From Pseudomonadota bacterium (GTDB taxonomy: Bacteria > Pseudomonadota > Gammaproteobacteria > Burkholderiales > Thiobacillaceae), in the NCBI GenBank assembly GCA_021821425.1, contig JAKACL010000076.1:1-11077 (forward strand): 11,077 nucleotides of DNA, given 5' to 3'. A program made the position numbers and the translations under genes. Below are positions 1-6,269 of this stretch, piece after piece. The notes under the pieces are model-generated. The model searched no databases. It was not told where the DNA came from and was given only the letters and a program-made list of their open reading frames with translations. Numbering within the stretch: the first letter of the stretch is position 1; each line of letters begins with the position of its first letter.

Positions 1-96
1 GTGGGCAATTACCGCGTGTTTTTCGATTTCATGGGCGGCGATGTGTGCATCGTCAGCATCGAGGAAGTGAGGAAACGGGATGAACGCACGTACTGA
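1..96 (+). CDS. RelE/ParE-like toxin, C-terminal fragment (5' end outside window)
   Basis: Frame 1 is open from the first base and stops with TGA at 94-96, giving 31 residues that begin VGNYRVFFDFMGGD and end in RKRDERTY. A G-(N/D)-YRV-x-F/Y strand, a hydrophobic strand (VCIVSI), then a basic tail ending in Tyr is the usual C-terminus of RelE/ParE/HigB-type toxins. These are ribosome-dependent mRNA interferases (RelE) or gyrase poisons (ParE). The call is supported by the next gene, an HTH antitoxin whose ATG at 80 lies inside this reading frame (17-bp overlap), as in a coupled toxin-antitoxin operon. The catalytic part is outside the window, so the RNase and gyrase alternatives cannot be separated. 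The gene start is not visible. Confidence 0.7.
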   Translation: MGNYRVFFDFMGGDVCIVSIEEVRKRDERTY

Positions 97-412
97 TTTC
101 CAGACGATTCTGGGCGAGGACGGCAAGCCGGCCTTCGTGGTGGTGCCGTATGCGCAGTTCCAGCGCATGAGCGGCGGATTCACGCCGGGAACCGTCCCCA
201 ACGCCGTGGTTGGCATGGCCTTCGATGGCGGCATGTCTCCGGTCAAGGCATGGCGCGAATACCTGCGCCTGACTCAAGCCGAGGTTGCCGCCCGGATGGG
301 TGTTTCACAGGCCGCGTACGCGCAGATGGAATCCGCCAGGCGTCCTCGCAAGGCCACGCTCGTCAAGATTGCGGCGGCGCTGGGGCTGGAAGTCGATCAG
401 CTGAATTTTTAG
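80..412 (+). CDS. Antitoxin with C-terminal XRE-type helix-turn-helix
   Basis: This 110-residue protein probably neutralises the upstream RelE/ParE-like toxin and represses the operon by DNA binding. Residues about 58-102 form an XRE/HTH_3 domain: LTQAEVAARMGVSQAAYAQM is the helix-turn-helix, followed by the typical tail ATLVKIAAALGLEVDQL. Residues 1-30 (for example GEDGKPAFVVVPYAQF) look like the start of Phd/YefM/RelB-type antitoxins, where a short beta strand reads 'dGkPafVV.p'. The protein may therefore join a Phd-like N-terminus to an XRE DNA-binding domain. The middle (31-57) is Gly/Pro-rich, probably a linker. The ATG at 80 is preceded by AGG at 70-72, a good ribosome-binding position, and it overlaps the toxin gene, so translation is probably coupled. 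The toxin-first, HTH-antitoxin-second order resembles HigBA-like systems. Confidence 0.82.
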   Translation: MNARTDFQTILGEDGKPAFVVVPYAQFQRMSGGFTPGTVPNAVVGMAFDGGMSPVKAWREYLRLTQAEVAARMGVSQAAYAQMESARRPRKATLVKIAAALGLEVDQLNF

Positions 413-612
413 GCGCCGGACTTCCAACGAATTAGCTTAGATGAAGACGGCATGATTTTCGTGCCGTTCGATGCGATCGAAATCCGTTTCCCGCTTGCGC
501 GGGTCGCATAAAGACCGGCAAGGTCAACCCCTTGCGCCCTCCTGAATCCTCTCTGCCTCTGTGGTGAGGAATTCAGGGTGAATGAACCGCGGTTTTCTGG
601 TTCAGGCAGGCC
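413..612. other. 200-bp spacer with four short inverted repeats
   Basis: No convincing gene is present. The antitoxin frame stays open after its stop until TAA at 509-511. Inverted repeats follow one another: CCCGC/GCGGG at 490-503 (4-nt loop), GCAAGG/CCTTGC at 518-535 (6-nt loop), CCTGAATCCTC pairing with GAGGAATTCAGG (one bulged A) at 541-577, and TGAACC/GGTTCA at 583-604. The spacer lies where the toxin-antitoxin operon (plus strand) and the kinase gene (minus strand) end facing each other, so these hairpins may end or stabilise both transcripts. None has a clean run of T after it, so I do not call a classical intrinsic terminator. Confidence 0.5.
541..577. terminator. Candidate bidirectional terminator-like hairpin
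   Basis: CCTGAATCCTC at 541-551 pairs with GAGGAATTCAGG at 566-577, leaving one bulged A and a loop of 14 nt. It lies 36 bp past the kinase stop on the minus strand and 129 bp past the antitoxin stop on the plus strand. Placement between convergent genes and stem strength suggest transcript ending. There is no U-tract on either strand, so it could instead be a 3'-end stabiliser or a repetitive extragenic element. Confidence 0.35.
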
Positions 613-2403
613 CTACGGGTTCGGACTGCTGTCCGTAGCCTGCAAGCGGAACGTCACCCGTCCCGGGTGATTCTCATGCAGCGCCAACCGAAACCCTGAC
701 CGCGCCGCCTGCCGTGCGGCCTGATACAAGCCCACGCCCAGTCCGAAATCCGACGCCACCGGGCTCAGGAACAGGTTGCGCGCCACATGCTCGGGCGCCG
801 GCGCACCGCTGTCGGTGACGGTCAGCCCCAGCAATGGCTGCACTTCAAGCCGCACTTCGATCGCCACGGCGGGTTCGCTCTGCCGCTTGCGCAGCGCATT
901 GGTCAGCAGGTTGTCGGCGACGCTGTCGAACAGGTCCTGCGGCACCGGCGTGTCGTCGACCGCCTCGGCAAAAAATTGCACGTCGTCGTGTTCGTAGCGG
1001 GTTTGCAGCGCACGCCACCACGCCTGCGCCGGCATGTTGGCGGCCTCGGTTTCGGCCGGCTGCTTCAGCTTGTCGACGGTTTGCGACAGCCGCGACGCCA
1101 GCTGCGGCAGCTGCCGGCGCATCAGCGCGAGCAGGCGTTCGCTGTCGTCCGGGGTGGCGGTTTCGGCCGCGGCGAGCAGGGTTTTCAGCGACTGCAGGAT
1201 GTTCTTCACGTCGTGGGTCAGGCGCGCGCCGGTGTCGTGGATCGCCTGGCTGTAGGCCTGCTCGCGCAGCGTCTGCTCGCGCACCTTGGCGGCGTAAAAA
1301 TACCCCAGCAGCTGCGACAGCAGGCGCACATGCAAGGCCAGCGCCGGCGTCAGCGGACGGTTCGATTGCCAGGTGACGCTCAGGCCGTGGAAATCGTGGC
1401 GGATGCCGTGTTCGGCGGGCTCGCCGAAGCGCCCCTCGCCGCGCGCCGCCTGCCAGTGGCCGCCGCGGATCCAGCTCAGTTCGTGCAGGTCGGCCAGCGC
1501 GTCGCGCACGAAGGATTCGGGATCGCGCTCGCGCTCGGCACGCGTCGCCAGCCGCTGCGCCCAGCCTTCGAACGGCAGGCCCACCGATAGCAGGTAGCGC
1601 GAAGTGACCTGGCCCAGCCCGGCAAAACCTGCGCGCGGATTCCACAGCCACGACAGCGCCAGCAGCAGGGCGGCCATGCCGAGCAGCGTCTGCACCAGCG
1701 CCCAGGCATAGCTCACCTGGGCCACCGCCACCACGGCAAACACGCCGAGCGCCATCACCATGATCAGCAGCGAGAGCATCAGCCCGTAAATGAAATCGAG
1801 CGTGGAGGACCCGCCCCGCACCCGCGCCGCCGGCAGGAACAGAATCGCCAGCGGCAGCAGCGCCAGGCCGTAGCGCGCCGCGGTCTGCATCGGCGCCGGC
1901 AGCAGCGCCGCGTCGCCCAGGCTTTGCGGCAGCACCCAGGCCAGCAGCAGCGCCAGCAGGTAGGCGAGCGCCAGCAGGTAGCCCAGACGCCGGCCCTCGT
2001 GCTGCGAGGCCGCCACCGCGCCCACCAGCCCGGCCAGGATCGCCAGCCACAAGGCCATCACCCAGGTGCTGTCGACCAGCACCAGCAGGGCCGCCATCGC
2101 AAACACCGGCACCGCCAGCCGCGGCTCGATGCGCGCTTCGCTGCGCACCAGCGGCTGCCACAGCAGGAACAGACCGTAATGCGCCAGCAGGAAAGCGCGC
2201 GTCACCGCCGCCTCGGCGTCGAGCACCACCGCCACGTGCAGGGCCAGCAGCATCAGCGCCAGCCAGCGCTCGGGCGCCACCCGCGTGAAGCGCGCGGTCA
2301 GCGCGGCTATGCCGTCGGGGCGTACGGCAGTGTCAGTGCGCTCAGACATGGCGCTGCGCATCCCGGTCGACAAAAAACGGCGCGCGGCAGCGATGCACGG
2401 CAC
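613..2403 (-). CDS. Membrane-bound sensor histidine kinase, orphan
   Basis: This 596-residue protein should sense a signal at or in the inner membrane and phosphorylate an unlinked response regulator. Residues about 46-255 are very hydrophobic, with roughly eight membrane segments. Residues about 290-370 form a cytoplasmic, possibly GAF-like, domain. The dimerisation helix carries the H-box LTHDVKNILQSLKTLL, with phospho-acceptor His397. The ATPase core has an N-box (DNLLTNAL, Asn498/Asn502), a G1 box (TDSGAP, Asp531) and a G2 box (GLGVGL, 554-559). The HDVKN form of the H-box and the multi-spanning N-terminus resemble PrsK-type kinases of exosortase/PEP-CTERM systems more than PilS, but the resemblance is loose. 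The full frame begins at a GTG (2403). ATG at 2349 (starting MSERTDTAV) is an equally plausible start, and neither has a clear Shine-Dalgarno sequence. No response regulator lies nearby. The gene diverges from the pilin-like gene. Confidence 0.85.
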   Translation of the reverse strand: MPCIAAARRFLSTGMRSAMSERTDTAVRPDGIAALTARFTRVAPERWLALMLLALHVAVVLDAEAAVTRAFLLAHYGLFLLWQPLVRSEARIEPRLAVPVFAMAALLVLVDSTWVMALWLAILAGLVGAVAASQHEGRRLGYLLALAYLLALLLAWVLPQSLGDAALLPAPMQTAARYGLALLPLAILFLPAARVRGGSSTLDFIYGLMLSLLIMVMALGVFAVVAVAQVSYAWALVQTLLGMAALLLALSWLWNPRAGFAGLGQVTSRYLLSVGLPFEGWAQRLATRAERERDPESFVRDALADLHELSWIRGGHWQAARGEGRFGEPAEHGIRHDFHGLSVTWQSNRPLTPALALHVRLLSQLLGYFYAAKVREQTLREQAYSQAIHDTGARLTHDVKNILQSLKTLLAAAETATPDDSERLLALMRRQLPQLASRLSQTVDKLKQPAETEAANMPAQAWWRALQTRYEHDDVQFFAEAVDDTPVPQDLFDSVADNLLTNALRKRQSEPAVAIEVRLEVQPLLGLTVTDSGAPAPEHVARNLFLSPVASDFGLGVGLYQAARQAARSGFRLALHENHPGRVTFRLQATDSSPNP

Positions 2404-2520
2404 GGCAGCGGCACAGAGCGAGAGGGGCGTCCCGTCGGCTCACGCTGATGGAATTCCAACAAGGGCGACGCACATTCGTCAGTTCGGGCGGGTTTTCTAC
2501 GGACATTTATCTAATTTGTT

Positions 2521-2533
2521 ATTGATTATCAAT
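2521..2533. promoter_or_regulatory. Perfect palindrome ATTGAT-T-ATCAAT
   Basis: Two 6-bp arms are exact reverse complements around a single T at 2527. The centre lies about 54 bp upstream of the transcription start predicted from the sigma-54 promoter. The palindrome overlaps the candidate IHF site and sits in the A+T-rich patch. It may be a regulator-binding site or part of the bend site. No regulator can be named from this sequence. Confidence 0.4.
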
Positions 2534-2539
2534 GGGTTG
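2527..2539 (+). promoter_or_regulatory. Candidate IHF binding site
   Basis: The sequence TATCAATGGGTTG matches the IHF core consensus WATCAANNNNTTR at every defined position and lies in A+T-rich DNA. It is centred about 48 bp upstream of the predicted sigma-54 start. IHF commonly bends DNA between sigma-54 promoters and distant activator sites, so the placement fits, though it is on the near side of the usual range. It overlaps the palindrome at 2521-2533, so the two readings may describe one site. Confidence 0.45.
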
Positions 2540-2549
2540 ATTTGTTTCT

Positions 2550-2573
2550 CACACTGGCACGTATTTTGCAGAA
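2550..2573 (+). promoter_or_regulatory. Sigma-54 (-24/-12) promoter of the pilin-like gene
   Basis: CACACTGGCACG-TATT-TTGCAGAA agrees with the sigma-54 consensus mrNrYTGGCACG-N4-TTGCWNNw at all defined positions. The invariant GG is at 2556-2557 and the invariant GC at 2568-2569, with the required 10 bp between them. Counting the last C as -12 puts the start of transcription near 2581. This leaves a 30-nt leader with GGAG at 2598-2601 before the ATG at 2611. Transcription from such a promoter needs RpoN, whose gene is in this window, plus an ATP-dependent enhancer-binding protein that is not encoded here. Confidence 0.88.
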
Positions 2574-2610
2574 TTGGCAAAACCAAATGACGATAACGGA
2601 GAAACCCACC

Positions 2611-3243
2611 ATGTCCCACCCCAATCTACCGCGGCACCAGTCAGGCTTCACGCTGATCGAGATCGCCATTGTCCTGGTGATCATCGGCCTGCTGCTCGGC
2701 GGCATCCTCAAGGGGCAGGAGCTTATCACCCAGGGCCGCATCCGCAACGTGTCGAACGACCTGCAGTCGATGACCGCCGCCATCAACCTGTATCAGGGCC
2801 GCTATCTGGCCCTGCCGGGCGACGATGCCGGCGCGGCGGCACGCTGGACCATTGCCGCCCCTGTACCCAGCTCCGGTGCCGTAGGCGACGGGGTGATTGC
2901 CGGCGCCTACAATACCGCCGTTGCCACCGACGAATCGCGTCAGTTCTGGTTGCACCTGCGTCGCGCCGGCCTGGTCGGTGGCGACAACACCAGCAGCAAT
3001 AATCCTCCCAATGCCGTGGGCGGCGTTACCGGTGTGCAGGATATTGCCTTCGGCCTGCCCGGCCTCGTGGTCTGCACCGACGATCTGCCGGCCGTGATTG
3101 CGCAGGCTATCGATACCCAGTTCGACGACGGCAACGCCATCACCGGCTCAGTACGTGGCGCTACGGCTATGAACGCTGCAGCGCCCGGAGTGGGGTATGT
3201 CGATAACGGCAACAATTTCTATATCGTCTGCATGCGTCCCTGA
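2611..3243 (+). CDS. Type IV pilin-like protein (prepilin-type cleavage/methylation motif)
   Basis: This 210-residue prepilin-like protein should be cleaved and N-methylated by a PilD-type peptidase and assembled into a pilus or pseudopilus at the inner membrane. The class III signal is HQSGFTLIEIAIVLVIIGLL: cleavage after Gly12, Phe13 at +1 and Glu17 at +5, followed by a hydrophobic helix to about residue 32. The mature protein would be 198 residues. The segment YQGRYLALPGDD (61-72) is a motif shared by many stand-alone pilin-like proteins. Cys155 and Cys207 could close a C-terminal disulfide loop. ATG 2611 is chosen because GGAG lies 9 nt upstream. The earlier ATG at 2587 would be only 6 nt from the predicted transcription start, and the TTG at 2542 lies upstream of the promoter. 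No other pilus or secretion genes are nearby. A type II secretion pseudopilin is the main alternative. Confidence 0.88.
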   Translation: MSHPNLPRHQSGFTLIEIAIVLVIIGLLLGGILKGQELITQGRIRNVSNDLQSMTAAINLYQGRYLALPGDDAGAAARWTIAAPVPSSGAVGDGVIAGAYNTAVATDESRQFWLHLRRAGLVGGDNTSSNNPPNAVGGVTGVQDIAFGLPGLVVCTDDLPAVIAQAIDTQFDDGNAITGSVRGATAMNAAAPGVGYVDNGNNFYIVCMRP

Positions 3244-3264
3244 CGCGAACCTTTCGTTGCCCGC

Positions 3265-5235
3265 CTAGCCCTGCAACACCCTGAATTCGGCCGCCGCCAG
3301 CCCATCGGCGGCGCCGCGCAGCACCAGCACGTCGCCCACCCGGATCTCGGTGTCGGGCTGCGGATCGACCCCCTTGATCCCCTGGCGGCGGATCGCCACC
3401 ACGTCCACCCGCAATTCATCCAGCATCAGCGCGTCCAGGCGCTGCCCTGCCGCGGCGGCGCCCTGGGTGATCAGCACGGTATGCAGGCGCGGCTGGGCCT
3501 CCTGGTCCAGCTCGCTGTCGGCGTCCGAGGCGCCGCGAAAAAAACCGCGCATGATGGCATAACGCGATTCGCGCACGTCGCGGATCCGCTTCAGCACCTG
3601 GGTGAGCGGCACCCCCAGCAGCATCAGTGCGTGCGAGGCCAGCATCAGCGAACCTTCCATCACTTCGGACACCACTTCGGTCGCGCCGGCCGCTTTCAGC
3701 GCATCGATGTGGGTGTCGTCGATGGTGCGCACCACCACCGGCAGATCCGGCCGCAGTTCGCGCACGTGACGCAGGATGGCCATGCTCGAATGCAGGTCCG
3801 AGTAGGTCACCACAATGGCCTGCGCGCGCGAAAGACCGGCGGCGACCAGCACTTCGCGCCGGCTGGCGTCGCCGTACACCACGCTGACGCCGGACGCCGC
3901 CACCGCGCGGATGCGCTCGGGGTCGGCGTCGAGCGCGATGAAGCTGACGCCCTCGGCCTCGAGCAAACGCGCCAGGTTCTGGCCGCTGCGGCCATAGCCG
4001 CAGACGATCACGTGCTGCGCCTTGCCGAAAGTCTTGACCGCGATGTCGTGCACTTCCTTCGCGCGCCCGGCCCATTCGCTGCCGGCGAGCAGCCGGGTGA
4101 TGGCATCCAGGCGGTGGATCACCAGCGGCGCGATCAGCATCGACAGCACCATGGCCGCCAGCACCGGCTGGGTGATCTCGGCGCCCAGCAACTTCAGGTC
4201 GGCCGCCTGCGCCAGCAGCACGAAGCCGAATTCGCCCGCCTGCGCCAGCCCGAGCGCGGTGCGCACGGCAGTGGGCCGGCTGCTGCCGAAGGCCGTGGCC
4301 AGGCCGCCCACCAGCACCACCTTGCCGACCACAATGGCGAGCAGCAGCAACAGCACATCGCCCCAGTTCAGCATCACCTGCATCAGGTCGAGCCGCATGC
4401 CGATGGTGACGAAGAACAGCCCCAGCAGCACATCGCGGAAAGGCTTGATGTCGTCTTCCACCTGGTAGCGGTATTCGGTCTCGGAAATCAGCATGCCGGC
4501 GAGGAAGGCGCCCAGCGCCAGCGACAGACCGGCGCTTTCGGTCAGGAAAGCCAGCCCGAGGGTGAACAGCAGCAGGTTGAGCGTGAACAGCTCGGGCGAC
4601 TTGCGGCCGGCCACCCACTGGAACCACGGCCGCATGATGCGCTGGCCGACGAACAGCAGGAAGCCCAGCACCACCACCGCCTTCAGCGCGGCAAGACCCA
4701 GCACCAGGCCCATGTTGTCGGCATCCATCGCGAAGGCCGGAATCAGGATCAGGAGCGGCACCACGGCCAGGTCCTGGAACAGCAGCGCGCCGAAAATCTG
4801 GCGGCCGTGCGGGGTCTGGATTTCCAGCCGCTCGGCCAGGAGCTTCGAGACGATGGCAGTGGACGACATCGACATGATGCCGCCCAGCGCGATCGCCGCC
4901 AGCAGCGGCAGGTCGAGCAGCCAGGCAATGAAGGCGGTGAGCACGATGGTGAGCACGACCTGCGCGCCGCCGAAGCCGAACACCGTCATGCGCATCGTCA
5001 TCAGGCGCGGCAGGCTGAATTCGAGGCCGATCGAGAACATCAGGAACACCACGCCGAACTCGGCGAGATAGCGCGCTTCCTCGCTGTCCGGAATCCAGCC
5101 CAGTGCGAAGGGACCGATGGCGATGCCGGTGATCAGGTAGCCGAGCATGGTCGGCAGGCGCAGCGCGCGCGCCGCCGCGGTCACCAGCACGGCGACCACC
5201 AGCAGGATCAGTACAAGCGGAAGCGTGCCATGCAT
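3265..5235 (-). CDS. Monovalent cation:proton antiporter-2 family protein, KefB/KefC-like with RCK domains
   Basis: This 656-residue inner-membrane protein is expected to exchange K+ (or Na+) for protons. Residues about 4-385 are a CPA2 Na+/H+-exchanger domain with many hydrophobic helices and the family motif ALLFQDLAVVPLL, where Asp155 is the likely ion-binding acid. Residues about 407-525 form an RCK_N (TrkA-N) Rossmann domain with the nucleotide-binding loop VCGYGRSG (411-418) and an acidic strand end (ALDAD). Residues about 580-655 form an RCK_C domain. Length and domain order match KefB/KefC/YbaL-type proteins. No separate KefF/KefG-like ancillary gene is adjacent, so glutathione gating cannot be claimed. 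The gene converges on the pilin-like gene (21-bp gap, no clear terminator) and diverges from kdsD with a 47-bp gap. A cation antiporter also precedes kdsD in E. coli (yrbG), but that one belongs to a different family. No obvious Shine-Dalgarno precedes the ATG at 5235. Confidence 0.92.
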   Translation of the reverse strand: MHGTLPLVLILLVVAVLVTAAARALRLPTMLGYLITGIAIGPFALGWIPDSEEARYLAEFGVVFLMFSIGLEFSLPRLMTMRMTVFGFGGAQVVLTIVLTAFIAWLLDLPLLAAIALGGIMSMSSTAIVSKLLAERLEIQTPHGRQIFGALLFQDLAVVPLLILIPAFAMDADNMGLVLGLAALKAVVVLGFLLFVGQRIMRPWFQWVAGRKSPELFTLNLLLFTLGLAFLTESAGLSLALGAFLAGMLISETEYRYQVEDDIKPFRDVLLGLFFVTIGMRLDLMQVMLNWGDVLLLLLAIVVGKVVLVGGLATAFGSSRPTAVRTALGLAQAGEFGFVLLAQAADLKLLGAEITQPVLAAMVLSMLIAPLVIHRLDAITRLLAGSEWAGRAKEVHDIAVKTFGKAQHVIVCGYGRSGQNLARLLEAEGVSFIALDADPERIRAVAASGVSVVYGDASRREVLVAAGLSRAQAIVVTYSDLHSSMAILRHVRELRPDLPVVVRTIDDTHIDALKAAGATEVVSEVMEGSLMLASHALMLLGVPLTQVLKRIRDVRESRYAIMRGFFRGASDADSELDQEAQPRLHTVLITQGAAAAGQRLDALMLDELRVDVVAIRRQGIKGVDPQPDTEIRVGDVLVLRGAADGLAAAEFRVLQG

Positions 5236-5266
5236 CGAGTAAATCGCGGTTGGATAGGCAGGCTTT

Positions 5267-5274
5267 AGTATACT
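5267..5274. promoter_or_regulatory. Palindromic AGTATACT, possible -10 element for kdsD and/or the antiporter gene
   Basis: AGTATACT is its own reverse complement, so TATACT (5 of 6 to the sigma-70 -10 consensus) can be read in both directions in this 47-bp divergent spacer. On the plus strand it occupies 5269-5274 and would start kdsD transcription near 5281. On the minus strand it would give a leader of about 25 nt for the antiporter gene. No good -35 box at 16-18 bp is visible in either direction, so this stays tentative. Confidence 0.35.
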
Positions 5275-5282
5275 TGCCGACC

Positions 5283-6269
5283 ATGCACTCCCAGCCCCCC
5301 AGTCCCGAACATTTGCTCACCCTCGCGCGCCAGGTGCTCGACATCGAGGCCGACGCCCTGCGCGTGATGTCGTCGCGTCTCGACACCGGCTTTGCCGATG
5401 CGGTGGCGCTGATGCTGGCGTGCAGCGGACGCGTCGTGGTCTCCGGCATGGGCAAGTCGGGCCACGTCGGCGGCAAGATCGCCGCCACCCTGGCGTCCAC
5501 CGGCACGCCGGCTTTCTTCATGCATCCGGGCGAAGCCAGCCACGGCGACCTCGGCATGATCGCGCCCAACGACGTGGTGCTGGCCTTATCGAACTCGGGC
5601 GAGAGCAGCGAAATCGTCTGCATCGTGCCGCTGATCAAGCGGCGCGGTGCCAAGCTCGTCGCGATGACCGGCAATCCGAACTCGACGCTGGCGCGCGAAG
5701 CCGATGCGCACCTCCATGCCGGGGTGGACAAGGAAGCCTGTCCGCTCAATCTCGCGCCCACCGCCAGCACCACCGCGGCGCTGGCGATGGGCGACGCGCT
5801 GGCGGTGGCGCTGCTCGATGCGCGCGGCTTTTCGGCCGACGACTTTGCGCGCACCCATCCCGGCGGCAGTCTCGGCCGGCGCCTGCTGGTGCACGTGCGC
5901 GACATCATGCAAAGCGGCGATGCGCTGCCGCAGGTGCCGCTCGACGCCTCGCTCAAGGCCGCGCTGTTCGAAATCACGCAAAAGGGACTCGGCATGACCG
6001 CCGTGGTCGATGCCGCCGGCCGCGTGGCCGGCGTGTTCACCGACGGCGACCTGCGCCGCGCGCTGGAGCATACGCTCGACCTGCAGCAGGCGCGCGTGGC
6101 CGACCTGATGACGCGCAACCCGAAGACGATCCGCGCGGACGAACTGGCCGTGGCGGCGGTGGAAAAAATGGAAACGCTCAAAATCAACGGCCTGCTGGTG
6201 GTCGACGCACACGACACCCTGGTGGGCGCGCTCAACATGCACGCGCTGCTGAAGGCGGGGGTGGTGTGA
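5283..6269 (+). CDS. kdsD: D-arabinose 5-phosphate isomerase
   Basis: KdsD converts D-ribulose 5-phosphate to D-arabinose 5-phosphate, the first committed precursor of Kdo in lipopolysaccharide synthesis, in the cytoplasm. The protein is 328 residues, the same length as E. coli KdsD. Residues about 35-180 form the SIS sugar-isomerase domain with VSGMGKSGHVG (Lys58), FFMHPGEASHGD, ALSNSGESSE (Glu110), KEACPLNLAPT (Glu151) and THPGGSLGRRL (His192). These align with the E. coli residues Lys59, Glu111, Glu152 and His193. Two CBS domains fill about 205-328. The ATG at 5283 gives the expected family length, and the TTG at 5250 in the same frame would add 11 unsupported residues. No Shine-Dalgarno is visible. 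Its TGA overlaps the kdsC ATG (TGATG). It is the first gene of the Kdo/lpt operon. Confidence 0.96.
   Translation: MHSQPPSPEHLLTLARQVLDIEADALRVMSSRLDTGFADAVALMLACSGRVVVSGMGKSGHVGGKIAATLASTGTPAFFMHPGEASHGDLGMIAPNDVVLALSNSGESSEIVCIVPLIKRRGAKLVAMTGNPNSTLAREADAHLHAGVDKEACPLNLAPTASTTAALAMGDALAVALLDARGFSADDFARTHPGGSLGRRLLVHVRDIMQSGDALPQVPLDASLKAALFEITQKGLGMTAVVDAAGRVAGVFTDGDLRRALEHTLDLQQARVADLMTRNPKTIRADELAVAAVEKMETLKINGLLVVDAHDTLVGALNMHALLKAGVV

Larger units (their letters stand above)
2404..2610. promoter_or_regulatory. Divergent regulatory spacer between kinase and pilin-like gene
   Basis: This 207-bp region has a G+C-rich left half and a strikingly A+T-rich stretch at about 2503-2550. The right side contains a palindrome, a candidate IHF site, a full sigma-54 promoter and the pilin ribosome-binding site, described separately. 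The kinase promoter must also lie here or near here, but I could not identify a convincing -35/-10 pair for it. A short GACG/CGTC inverted repeat at 2467-2480 is the only other symmetric element I noticed. It could be part of an upstream activator site, but the match is too short to assign. Confidence 0.6.

Noticed and set aside
2542..2610. Longer pilin start at TTG 2542 or ATG 2587
   Set aside because: TTG 2542 lies upstream of the sigma-54 promoter and could not be in its transcript. ATG 2587 would leave only about 6 nt of leader without a ribosome-binding site. ATG 2611 has GGAG at a proper distance and gives a normal short prepilin leader.
3481..5268. Long plus-strand frame opposite the antiporter gene
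   Set aside because: His/Gln-rich antisense shadow of the antiporter coding sequence with no domain. The minus-strand product has complete CPA2 and RCK domains.
5250..5282. N-terminal extension of kdsD from TTG 5250
   Set aside because: The added 11 residues have no family support. The ATG at 5283 gives 328 residues, the length of E. coli KdsD, and aligns the catalytic residues with an offset of one.
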